Below are positions 37,780-47,426 of a stretch of 64,000 nucleotides of DNA, piece after piece (positions within the stretch are counted from its first letter, which is position 1; each line of letters begins with the position of its first letter). The notes under the pieces are model-generated. The model was not told the DNA's origin and made no database searches. It worked only from the letters and a program-made list of their open reading frames with translations. A program made the position numbers and the translations under genes. The stretch spans positions 496,001 to 560,000 of the forward strand of contig NZ_CP039435.1 in NCBI RefSeq assembly GCF_005484585.1. The letters run 5' to 3'. The stretch is from Brevundimonas sp. SGAir0440. Lineage in GTDB: Bacteria; Pseudomonadota; Alphaproteobacteria; Caulobacterales; Caulobacteraceae.

Positions 37780-37854
37780 GCGGGCGTAGCTCAGTGGTAG
37801 AGCACAACCTTGCCAAGGTTGGGGTCGAGAGTTCGAATCTCTTCGCCCGCTCCA
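37780..37854 (+). tRNA. tRNA-Gly (anticodon GCC)
   Basis: The 75-base sequence folds as a cloverleaf. The acceptor stem GCGGGCG pairs with CGCCCGC, the D-arm is GCTCAGTGGTAGAGC, the anticodon stem CAACC/GGTTG encloses loop TTGCCAA with anticodon GCC at 37812-37814, and the T-arm is GAGAGTTCGAATCTC. CCA is encoded. It reads the GGC and GGU codons that dominate glycine use here. Confidence 0.98.
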
Positions 37855-37874
37855 AGTCGAGACGAGTAAAATCA

Positions 37875-37909
37875 GGGGCCTGTCGGTTGCGGCAGGCCCC
37901 GATTTTTTA
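37875..37909 (+). terminator. Rho-independent terminator after tRNA-Gly
   Basis: An eight-base GC-rich stem (GGGGCCTG/CAGGCCCC) with a ten-base loop is followed by GATTTTTTA. It also lies just past the convergent DUF3429 gene and could serve only the tRNA side, where the T-run is. Confidence 0.9.
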
Positions 37910-37928
37910 TCCGCTGCCTGAGATATTT

Positions 37929-38393
37929 TCAGATCAGCCCGGCGATGAGCGTCAGCACGCCCAGACCGATCGACAGCGGCGCGCGCAGCACGAGCCAGCC
38001 CTCTGGCGTCAGACCGGCCGCCTTCAGCTTCAGATCGACCAGGACGCTGGCGGCGATGAAGACGCCCAGCACGACCAGCGACACGGCCGGATCGGAGCCC
38101 GCCGCCCAGACGACGCTGGTCGCCAGCGCGAGAAGCGAGGGCGCCACAGAGGCGATCCAGACCCATTTGGGCGCCTTCAGGCCCGTCGCAGCCGCCAGTC
38201 CCCACCAGACGCCGCCAAGGAAGCTGAAGATCAGGGCGGCGTAGGCGTAGGCCAGGCCGAGGGCGGCGGTCTGCTGGTCCGCGTCGCCTGCAACAAGGAC
38301 GGCGACCGCCGCCGCCTGGGGCAGCAGGCCGGCGAAACCCAGGATGCGGGCGAGCGGCGGCAAGCGATGTCGGCCGGTGGGTTCAATCGTCAT
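37929..38393 (-). CDS. DUF3429 membrane protein
   Basis: A 154-residue protein with about five membrane helices and the family segment FSFLGGVWWGLA in helix 2-3. Its function is unknown. The DUF3429 family often sits near photolyase/cryptochrome genes in proteobacteria, and here it is divergent from a DUF393-photolyase pair. The 95-base divergent gap carries a possible ECF promoter facing the other way. Confidence 0.8.
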   Translation of the reverse strand: MTIEPTGRHRLPPLARILGFAGLLPQAAAVAVLVAGDADQQTAALGLAYAYAALIFSFLGGVWWGLAAATGLKAPKWVWIASVAPSLLALATSVVWAAGSDPAVSLVVLGVFIAASVLVDLKLKAAGLTPEGWLVLRAPLSIGLGVLTLIAGLI

Positions 38394-38417
38394 CGGACAC
38401 CTGTCGAGGCGGGTTGC

Positions 38418-38446
38418 GATCCAGACTGTAGAGGACGCCCGTATAG
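38418..38446 (+). promoter_or_regulatory. Possible ECF sigma (SigE/ChrR-type) promoter
   Basis: GATCC (38418-38422) and CGTATAG (38440-38446) are 17 bases apart and 43 bases before the DUF393 start. This resembles the GATCC/CGTA-type promoters I remember for the singlet-oxygen sigma factor of the RpoE-ChrR group, whose targets include photolyases. The resemblance is from memory and one site. Confidence 0.35.
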
Positions 38447-38488
38447 GATGGCGAGCCCGTTCGCCGTCGCCGAGAGCCTTCGACCGTC

Positions 38489-38833
38489 ATGACACCCTTG
38501 CTCGTCTGGTATGATGGCGGCTGTCCCCTGTGCCGACGCGAGATCGCCCTGATGCGTCGGCTGGATCGACGCGGCGCGATCCGATTCGTCGATGTGTCGG
38601 ACGGTCAGACAAGCTGCCCGCTGGATCGCGAGACGCTGCTGGCGCGATTCCACGCAACGGAGAATGGAAAACTGCTGTCGGGCGCGGCGGCGTTCGCGGC
38701 GATGTGGCGGGCCATACCGCTGTTGCGCCCGATAGGCCTGGCCGCACGCATCCCCTGGGTCCTTGCGGCGTTGGAGAGGGCGTACCGGGTATTTCTGCGC
38801 CTGCGTCCTCGACTTCAGTCTCTCGCTCGCTAA
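38489..38833 (+). CDS. DCC-family thiol-disulfide protein (DUF393)
   Basis: A 114-residue protein with the DCC motif YDGGCPLCRREI: Cys12 and Cys15 form a C-x-x-C pair at the start of a thioredoxin-like fold. The C-terminal half is Arg-rich with amphipathic helices. Family members are predicted redox proteins. It precedes the photolyase by 24 bases and probably shares its transcript, which suggests a role in oxidative or light stress. Confidence 0.85.
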   Translation: MTPLLVWYDGGCPLCRREIALMRRLDRRGAIRFVDVSDGQTSCPLDRETLLARFHATENGKLLSGAAAFAAMWRAIPLLRPIGLAARIPWVLAALERAYRVFLRLRPRLQSLAR

Positions 38834-38857
38834 TGGGCCCGGTGATGGAAATAACGC

Positions 38858-40396
38858 ATGTCCGTGCTTAGGCTGGTGCTGGGCGATCAGTTGTCGGACG
38901 ACCTGTCGGCGCTGAAGGATCTGAACCCGGACGTCGACACGGTTCTGATGGCCGAGGTTCGCGACGAGGCGACCTATGTCCGGCATCACAAGCAGAAGCT
39001 GGCCCTGGTCTTCGCCGCCATGCGCAATCACGCCGAGCGGCTGAAGGGGCGGGGCGTCAATGTGCGCTATGTGCGCATCGACGACGCGGACAACAGCGGG
39101 TCAATCACCGGCGAACTGGCCCGGGCGCTGGACGACGGCGCTTATGAAACGGTGGTGATGACCGAATGCGGCGAGTGGCGGCTGGCCGAGCATCTGGCCG
39201 CCTTTGCGGAAGGGGCGGGGTTGCCGGTCGAGATTCGCGAGGATCGCCGCTTCATCAGCAGCCACGACCGTTTTCGCCGCTGGGTCTCGGGCAAGTCGCA
39301 GCTGCGCATGGAGTTCTTCTATCGCGAGATGCGCCGCGCGACGGGCATACTGATGGACAGCGATCAGCCGGAGGGCGGGCGCTGGAACTATGACGCCGAG
39401 AACCGCAAGAAGCTGGCCAAGGGCGTGACGCCGCCCAATCGCCTGCGCATCCGGCCCAACGCCGTGGCGCGCGAGGCGATGGCGGATGTCGAGCGACTGT
39501 TCGGCGACCATTTCGGATCGCTGGACGGATTCGGCTGGGCCACGACGGCGGAGGAGGCGGAAGCCTCGCTGAAGCATTTCCTGAAGGACGTCCTGCCGTC
39601 GTTCGGGGACTGGCAGGACGCGATGGCGGAGGGGCAGCCGTGGATGTGGCATGGGCTGATCTCGACCTCGATCAACCTGGGCCTGCTGGATCCTCTGGAC
39701 GTCTGCAAGCGCGCCGAGGCGGTGTATCGGGCGGGCAAGGCCCCGCTGAACGCGGTCGAAGGCTTCATCCGGCAAATCCTGGGATGGCGCGAGTTCGTGC
39801 GCGGCATCTACTGGCTGAAGGCGCCGGAGTATCGGGCGCGCAACTTCCTGGATGCGGACCGAAAGCTGCCCTGGTTCTACTGGTCCGGTGAGACCGACAT
39901 GGCCTGTGTCGCCGACGTGGTGAAGACCACGCGCGACAACGCCTACGCCCACCATATCCAGCGGCTGATGGTGACGGGTAATCTGGCCTTGCTGCTGGGC
40001 GTGCATCCCGATCAGGTCGACGACTGGTACATGTGTGTCTATGCCGACGCCTATGAATGGGTCGAGATGCCCAATACGCGCGGCATGGCCCTGTTCGCCG
40101 ATGGCGGCATCGTAGGGTCCAAGCCCTATGCAGCCTCGGGGGCCTATATCGACCGGATGAGCGACTACTGCGGGGCGTGTCGCTATGACGTGAAGAGCAA
40201 GAGCGGCGATGCCGCCTGCCCGTTCAACCGGCTGTACTGGGGCTTTCTGGAGCGCAATCGCGGCCGGCTGCGGGACAATGTGCGGCTGGCCATGCCCTAC
40301 CGCACGCTGGAGAAGTTCGGGGAAGCCAAGCGCAAGGCCCTGGCGGCCGAGGCGGAAACATGCCGGACTCAGCTAGGCGCGACGCCGATCGATTGA
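38858..40396 (+). CDS. phrB: Fe-S bacterial cryptochrome/(6-4) photolyase (PhrB type)
   Basis: A 512-residue FeS-BCP protein. It opens RLVLGDQLSDDLSAL, the family-specific N-terminus, and has helical FAD-binding segments (PLNAVEGFIRQILGWREF, TRDNAYAHHIQRLMVTGN). Four Cys ligands for a 4Fe-4S cluster are Cys350 (MACVADV), Cys438, Cys441 (DYCGACR) and Cys454 (AACPFN), the same numbers as in Agrobacterium PhrB. The enzyme repairs UV (6-4) photoproducts with light and FAD plus a lumazine antenna. It follows DUF393 and its stop overlaps an ATG of the next frame. Function by homology is firm. Confidence 0.93.
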   Translation: MSVLRLVLGDQLSDDLSALKDLNPDVDTVLMAEVRDEATYVRHHKQKLALVFAAMRNHAERLKGRGVNVRYVRIDDADNSGSITGELARALDDGAYETVVMTECGEWRLAEHLAAFAEGAGLPVEIREDRRFISSHDRFRRWVSGKSQLRMEFFYREMRRATGILMDSDQPEGGRWNYDAENRKKLAKGVTPPNRLRIRPNAVAREAMADVERLFGDHFGSLDGFGWATTAEEAEASLKHFLKDVLPSFGDWQDAMAEGQPWMWHGLISTSINLGLLDPLDVCKRAEAVYRAGKAPLNAVEGFIRQILGWREFVRGIYWLKAPEYRARNFLDADRKLPWFYWSGETDMACVADVVKTTRDNAYAHHIQRLMVTGNLALLLGVHPDQVDDWYMCVYADAYEWVEMPNTRGMALFADGGIVGSKPYAASGAYIDRMSDYCGACRYDVKSKSGDAACPFNRLYWGFLERNRGRLRDNVRLAMPYRTLEKFGEAKRKALAAEAETCRTQLGATPID

Positions 40397-40464
40397 TGGT
40401 GGAACCTCAGGCCCAGCGCGACCATTTGCCTTGCTGTTTCGTCCTGCTCGAAGAGGCCGCCCCC

Positions 40465-41220
40465 GTGATCCTGCCCCGCCGCTCCGCCCTTGTCCTGGCC
40501 GCCGCCGTCGCGGCCTCGGCCCTGTCCGCCTGCGCCTATAACGAAGCCCTGGGCCGTAATCAGCTGCTTCTGGTGGACAACGCCGCCCTGTCCCAGCAAT
40601 CGACCGCGGCCTGGCGAGAGGCTATCGCCAAGCCAGGCGTGATGACGACCGGCGCCCAGGTCGACCGGATCCGGCGCGTCGGCGACCGTCTGGTCCAGGC
40701 GGCGGGTCTGGGCGGTCGGACCTGGGACTATGCGGTGTTCACGGAGGCCAGCCCCAACGCCTTCGTTCTACCGTCCGGCCAGATCGGCGTGACGACCAGC
40801 CTGTTGGCCCTGGTTCAGAACGACGACCAGCTGGCCAGCGTGATCGGTCACGAAATCGGGCACGTCGTCGCCAACCATGCGGCCGAGCGCGCCTCGAACC
40901 AGACGGTGACCAGCGTCGGTCTGGCGGCTGTCGGCGGGGCGGCGGGTCGTTATGGAGATGCGGTCAACGCCTATGGCGGTCTGGCTGCCCAATACGGGCT
41001 TCTGCTGCCCTATTCGCGGCGCGACGAGCTGGAGGCCGACCGTCTGGGCGTGGACTATATGGCCGGGGCTGGTTTCAAGCCGTCGCAGGCGGTGGCGCTA
41101 TGGCGACTGATGGCGGCTCAGCGTCAGACCCAGACGCCGCAGTTCGCCTCGACCCACCCGTCGGACGCGACCCGGATCGAGGCGTTGCAGCAGTATATCG
41201 CCAGCCGCGGCTGGAACTGA
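40465..41220 (+). CDS. M48-family metalloprotease lipoprotein
   Basis: A 251-residue Ste24-type protease: lipoprotein signal MILPRRSALV to lipobox LSAC (Cys23), zinc motif HEIGH (His129, Glu130, His133) and a third ligand in DELEADRLG (Glu190). LoiP/YcaL-like outer-membrane proteases have this layout and cleave misfolded membrane proteins. The start is the GTG at 40465, with GAAGAGG eight bases upstream; an ATG at 40396 overlapping the photolyase stop gives a non-signal N-terminus. It is probably co-transcribed with phrB. Confidence 0.87.
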   Translation: MILPRRSALVLAAAVAASALSACAYNEALGRNQLLLVDNAALSQQSTAAWREAIAKPGVMTTGAQVDRIRRVGDRLVQAAGLGGRTWDYAVFTEASPNAFVLPSGQIGVTTSLLALVQNDDQLASVIGHEIGHVVANHAAERASNQTVTSVGLAAVGGAAGRYGDAVNAYGGLAAQYGLLLPYSRRDELEADRLGVDYMAGAGFKPSQAVALWRLMAAQRQTQTPQFASTHPSDATRIEALQQYIASRGWN

Positions 41221-41499
41221 TCAGACCCGGATGTCGAGGTAGGAGCCGGGGCGCATGATCCGCGGCTCCTCGCGCCGGGCCGGGGCGGGGGGCGCCTCGA
41301 CCGGCCGGGCCGGGTTGGCGGTTCGGATCGTGGACATGACGGCGGCGGCCGGGACCGGCGGCTTGGGCGTCGCAGTCTGCTCCACCGCATTCTGATTCAG
41401 GGCGGCGCGGAAGAAGGCCGCCTGGGCGCTGCGGGCGCTCGGCAGATCAAGGCCCTGGGCGGGCGTGTTCAGCGGCAGGCCGGGACGAATCGCGCTCAT
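41221..41499 (-). CDS. Small proline/alanine-rich protein, unknown
   Basis: A 92-residue protein rich in Pro and Ala, with low-complexity PVEAPPAPARREE and the C-terminal tail RIMRPGSYLDIRV. No signal peptide or membrane segment, no recognised family. A coding role is supported by a start at ATG, the stop abutting the M48 stop, and typical third-codon GC. Upstream on its strand is a TTAACCAT string (41506-41513), which resembles a CtrA half-site, so cell-cycle control is possible. Confidence 0.55.
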   Translation of the reverse strand: MSAIRPGLPLNTPAQGLDLPSARSAQAAFFRAALNQNAVEQTATPKPPVPAAAVMSTIRTANPARPVEAPPAPARREEPRIMRPGSYLDIRV

Positions 41500-41508
41500 G
41501 CCGACATG

Positions 41509-41540
41509 GTTAACGCAAACCCTCGAAAAAGGGTTAACGC
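41509..41540 (-). other. Two GTTAACGC copies flanking a hairpin
   Basis: Two identical GTTAACGC strings (41509-41516 and 41533-41540) flank a six-base stem (AACCCT/AGGGTT, loop CGAAAA). It lies between the ccmG stop and the small minus-strand gene, so it may end the ccm transcript and hold the next gene's control region. Confidence 0.4.
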
Positions 41541-41544
41541 CGCC

Positions 41545-42105
41545 TCACCGCTTTGTCGGCGCCGGACGGGGCGGGGCCTGCATGGAGGCGACCAGTCGGT
41601 CGATGTCGGCGTCGTTCAGCAAGGGGCCGGACTGTTTGGCGGTGATGCGCCCCATGGCGTCGACGGCGAAGGTCTCGGGCACGCCGGAGAGGCCGAGGTC
41701 GAGGCCCGCACGACCCTCGCGGTCCACCAGCACCATCGAATAGGGATCGCCCAGTTCGTCGAGGAAGGCGCGAGTGGCGACCGGCTCGTCCTTGTAGGCG
41801 ATGCCGACCACGGCGACGCCGCGCGCCTTCAGAGCCAGCAGCTTGGGATGTTCGATCCGGCACGGCGCGCACCAGGAGGCGAACACATTGACCAGCATGG
41901 GCCGACCGACGCCGGCGGTCTTCAGGTCCAGATTGCCCGGGCCCGCTTGGTCGCCAGACAGCAGGGGCAGGACCGTCTCGGGGATCGTCTGGCCGACCAG
42001 GGCGTCGGGCTTGAACGCCGGGTCGCGCTTCAGCGACCAGCCGACGAACAGGGCCGCCAGCGCCGCGAGGACCGCCAGCGGGATCAGGGCCAGCCAGCGG
42101 TTCAT
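41545..42105 (-). CDS. ccmG: Thiol:disulfide interchange protein CcmG/DsbE
   Basis: A 186-residue thioredoxin-fold protein with an N-terminal membrane anchor (LALIPLAVLAALAALFVGW) and the active site FASWCAPC (Cys79, Cys82). The insertion and GVPETFAVD loop are typical of CcmG/DsbE, which reduces apocytochrome c in the periplasm. It is the last gene of ccmA-B-C-D-G; its ATG overlaps the ccmD stop by four bases. An in-frame start at 42210 is excluded as it lies within ccmD. Confidence 0.92.
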   Translation of the reverse strand: MNRWLALIPLAVLAALAALFVGWSLKRDPAFKPDALVGQTIPETVLPLLSGDQAGPGNLDLKTAGVGRPMLVNVFASWCAPCRIEHPKLLALKARGVAVVGIAYKDEPVATRAFLDELGDPYSMVLVDREGRAGLDLGLSGVPETFAVDAMGRITAKQSGPLLNDADIDRLVASMQAPPRPAPTKR

Positions 42106-42320
42106 TTTCGTTGTCCTAACGCGCTTCGCGCTGCTTGAGGACGGTTGGAATCCGCCGCTTCTGACGAGAGAGCTTGGTCTGCTTCCAGCCGTGTCAGTTC
42201 GCGCTTCCATTTGCGGGAGGCGACGACGGCGCGGATGGTCAGGACGATCAGCACCAGGGCGCTGACGCCCCAGGCGGGCCAGACGAAGGCGGCGTAGGGG
42301 GTCATGTCGAGGTCGAGCAT
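42102..42320 (-). CDS. ccmD: Heme exporter protein CcmD
   Basis: A 72-residue small protein with one membrane helix (YAAFVWPAWGVSALVLIVLT) followed by a basic ASRKWKRELTRLE cytoplasmic tail, the CcmD pattern. CcmD helps release holo-CcmE from the CcmABC transporter. An AGGAGG is nine bases upstream of the ATG at 42320, which fixes the start. The C-terminus is longer than usual, reading on through a dispersed repeat (42118-42140). Confidence 0.85.
   Translation of the reverse strand: MLDLDMTPYAAFVWPAWGVSALVLIVLTIRAVVASRKWKRELTRLEADQALSSEAADSNRPQAARSALGQRK
42118..42140. repeat. Dispersed palindromic repeat, copy C, inside ccmD 3' end
   Basis: ACGCGCTTCGCGCTGCTTGAGG closely matches the reverse complement of the repeat at 35281. 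Here it codes for the last residues of CcmD, which may explain that protein's long tail. Confidence 0.5.
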
Positions 42321-42324
42321 GGCG

Positions 42325-43044
42325 TCAGGCCTCCTGAGCCAGACGGGCGCGCAGGGTCGTGACGCGGCGGCGGCGGATTTCGGTGCGGATGGCGGTCAAC
42401 CACAGGGCCGCGAACAGCACGCCGTAGGCCGCCAGCATGGTCAGGAAGGGCGGCAGATAGACGGGGTCCAGCCCCGACGATCCGGGGGTCAGGAAGCTGG
42501 CGGGCTGGTGCAGGGTGTTCCACCAGTCGACCGAGAATTTCACGATCGGCAGGTTGATCAGACCGACCAGACCCAGGACGGCGGCGGCGCGCCCGGCCTT
42601 CTGCTCGTCGTCGATCGAGGCTCTCAGCGCCATATAGCCGAGGTAGAAGAGAAACAGCACCAGCACGCTGGTCAGGCGCGCGTCCCACACCCACCAGGTC
42701 CCCCACATCGGCTGGCCCCACAGCGAGCCGGTGAACAGGGCCAGGGCCGTGAAGGCGGCGCCCGGCAGGGCGGCGGCGCGGGCGGCGGCGTCGGCCAGGG
42801 CGTGACGGAAGACCAGCGCAAAAAAGCTGGATACGCCCAGCGCGGCATAGGCGCCCAGGCCCAGGGTGGCGGCAGGCACATGGACGAACATGATCCGCAC
42901 CGTGTCGCCCTGCTGATAATCGGCCGGAACGGTGAAGCTGAGCCAGGCGCCGACGGCCAGCAGCACGGCGGCGAGCCCCCACAGAACGGGCGTCAACGGG
43001 CCGGTGAAGGCCATGAAGCGCTGCGGATTGGACAGGCCAAACAT
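42325..43044 (-). CDS. ccmC: Heme transporter CcmC
   Basis: A 239-residue protein with six membrane helices and the haem-binding tryptophan-rich motif GTWWVWDARLTS, plus conserved periplasmic His residues (FVHVPAA and SVDWWNTLHQ). CcmC delivers haem to CcmE during cytochrome c maturation. It is the third gene of the operon, with a 39-base space after ccmB and four bases before ccmD. Confidence 0.95.
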   Translation of the reverse strand: MFGLSNPQRFMAFTGPLTPVLWGLAAVLLAVGAWLSFTVPADYQQGDTVRIMFVHVPAATLGLGAYAALGVSSFFALVFRHALADAAARAAALPGAAFTALALFTGSLWGQPMWGTWWVWDARLTSVLVLFLFYLGYMALRASIDDEQKAGRAAAVLGLVGLINLPIVKFSVDWWNTLHQPASFLTPGSSGLDPVYLPPFLTMLAAYGVLFAALWLTAIRTEIRRRRVTTLRARLAQEA

Positions 43045-43083
43045 CGGTTCAGCGCTTACGCGGCGAAGGGGCGGCGGGCAAGC

Positions 43084-43794
43084 TCACCCTTGCGCGTTGC
43101 GAACGGCGGCGGCCCCGGCGAAGGGCGCGACGACGGCGGCGAACAGGACGTAGGCGCACAGCAAGGCCAACGCCGGGCCGACCGGCTGGCCCGATCCAGC
43201 GCGCTCCAGGGCGCCGGCGCCGAAGACGACCGGCGGAATGAACAGCGGCAGGACGACGACGGCGATCAGCAGCCCGCCACGCTTGGCGCCCAGCGCGAGA
43301 GCGGCGCCCAGCGCTCCGGTGAAGGCGAAGCCCGCGCCGCCGATCAGGGCCGTCAGGGCGACCAGCGGCGTCAGCGACGCGGGCAGGCCAAGCGCCAGGG
43401 CGGCGACGGGGGCGGTCAGGGCGAGCGGCAGACCGACGGCGATCCACTGGGCCAAGGCCTTGATCAGGACGACCTGCTCCAGCGCCAGATGGCCGAGGGC
43501 CAGCAGATCCAGCGCCCCGTCCTCCATGTCACGCTCGAACAGCCGCTCCAGCGACAGCAGGGACGCCAGGGCGAGCGCCAACCACGCGACGCCGCCGGCG
43601 ACAGGGCCGAGCGTGCGCGGATCGCCGCCGGCCGCCAGCGGCAGTATGGCGGTCAGACAGGCGAAGAAGCCGCAGGCCAGCAACGGGCCGCCGCCCCCGC
43701 CCCAGGCCAGATCCAGCTCGCGCTCCAGCAGCACGCGCGTCGCGCCGCGCAGGCCAGGCGGACGGGGTTCCTGATCGACATCGCGGCGGCTCAC
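43084..43794 (-). CDS. ccmB: Heme exporter protein CcmB
   Basis: A 236-residue membrane protein with about six helices and [14 protein letters not shown] near the start, the CcmB N-terminal region, and [13 protein letters not shown]. It forms the membrane part of the CcmAB ABC transporter, which uses ATP to release holo-CcmE. A GTG start at 43794 overlaps the ccmA stop as GTGA. The frame continues upstream through ccmA on paper but without similarity. Confidence 0.92.
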   Translation of the reverse strand: MSRRDVDQEPRPPGLRGATRVLLERELDLAWGGGGGPLLACGFFACLTAILPLAAGGDPRTLGPVAGGVAWLALALASLLSLERLFERDMEDGALDLLALGHLALEQVVLIKALAQWIAVGLPLALTAPVAALALGLPASLTPLVALTALIGGAGFAFTGALGAALALGAKRGGLLIAVVVLPLFIPPVVFGAGALERAGSGQPVGPALALLCAYVLFAAVVAPFAGAAAVRNAQG

Positions 43795-44414
43795 TTGAGC
43801 GCCCCCAGATCGAGAGCGCGGGTCGGCAGCGGCAGGGGGTCGTGGACGGCGGCGACGATCAGGCCGTCGGCGTCCAGATGACGCTGCATCTGCTCGGCGA
43901 AGGCTTCGCGCCAGCGCGTGTCCAGCGGCGCCATCGGCTCGTCCAGCAGCCACAGGGCGCGCGGCGATCCGACCAGCCGGCCCATGGCCAGGCGACGGCG
44001 CTGACCGGCCGAAAGACGCCGGACCTCCAGGTCCAGCAGCGGCTTCAGGCCGAAGGCCTCGACGGCGTGGTCGACGCCGTACTGGGTGTGGCCCAACCAA
44101 TCGCACTGAAACCCCAGCTCCTCGCGCGCGGTTCGGCCGCCCTTCAGCCCTTCCAGATGGCCGAGAAAATGGGTTTCGCGTCCACGCGCCTGTCGTTCGT
44201 CCAGCCGATTGCCGTCGCCGTCCTTAAAGGCGACCGTCCCGGCGTCTGGCCGCAACAGGCCCGCGATCGCACGCAGCAGGCTGGTCTTGCCCGCCCCGTT
44301 TGCGCCCGTCAGGGCCAGCACCTCGCCGGCGCGCAAGGTCAGGTCCAGGCCGTCGAACAATAGCCGCTCGCCGCGCGAGACGGTCAGGCCGGAGAGGGCG
44401 AGGGTGTGGATCAT
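43791..44414 (-). CDS. ccmA: Cytochrome c biogenesis ATP-binding protein CcmA
   Basis: A 207-residue ABC ATPase: Walker [12 protein letters not shown], signature [14 protein letters not shown], Walker B LWLLDEP and the His switch AAVHD. It powers the CcmAB complex and is the first gene of the ccm operon. It is divergent from aconitase across 208 bases. The ccmE, ccmF and ccmH genes are not in this window. Confidence 0.95.
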   Translation of the reverse strand: MIHTLALSGLTVSRGERLLFDGLDLTLRAGEVLALTGANGAGKTSLLRAIAGLLRPDAGTVAFKDGDGNRLDERQARGRETHFLGHLEGLKGGRTAREELGFQCDWLGHTQYGVDHAVEAFGLKPLLDLEVRRLSAGQRRRLAMGRLVGSPRALWLLDEPMAPLDTRWREAFAEQMQRHLDADGLIVAAVHDPLPLPTRALDLGALK

Positions 44415-44455
44415 CGCGTTTCACCCGCCGCGCCAAATCTGCGAACCCTTCTCAA

Positions 44456-44478
44456 TGTCCACGTCAGGGGTGTGGACA
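44456..44478. promoter_or_regulatory. Inverted repeat between ccmA and acnA
   Basis: TGTCCAC (44456-44462) and GTGGACA (44472-44478) form a perfect inverted repeat with a nine-base spacer in the 208-base divergent region. It is a plausible operator for a dimeric regulator of either operon. The rest of the gap shows only a GGCTATAGG that could be a -10 (about 44499-44507). Confidence 0.45.
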
Positions 44479-44622
44479 CATGGACGGTGCGGCGTGGCGG
44501 GGCTATAGGCACGGTCGCCGCAGCAGGCTTTCGCCGCGCGCGCAGGGGCCCTGTGAGCCGCTGCGTCTGCCGCGCGAAGGCGCAACCGGATTGTCGGGCG
44601 GCGCTGACCAGAGGAACTCTCC

Positions 44623-47349
<2,727 letters not shown>

Positions 47350-47374
47350 GTCGCGGTTCGTCCAGACAAGAAAG

Positions 47375-47405
47375 AGGGCCGGCGGAGCGATCCGCCGGCC
47401 CTTTT
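47375..47405. terminator. Terminator between acnA and the aldehyde dehydrogenase
   Basis: A perfect 12-base-pair GC-rich stem (47375-47386 with 47391-47402) with loop GCGA is followed by TTT on the plus strand and preceded by a run of A, so it can serve both convergent genes. Confidence 0.9.
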
Positions 47406-47426
47406 CCGTTTGCCGAAAGGCGGTGG

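Noticed and set aside
37771..38205. A minus-strand frame ending GRRDSNSRPQPWQGCALPLS across the tRNA
   Set aside because: This peptide is the known artefact from translating the antisense of tRNA-Gly and its flanks; the tRNA and DUF3429 gene explain the region.
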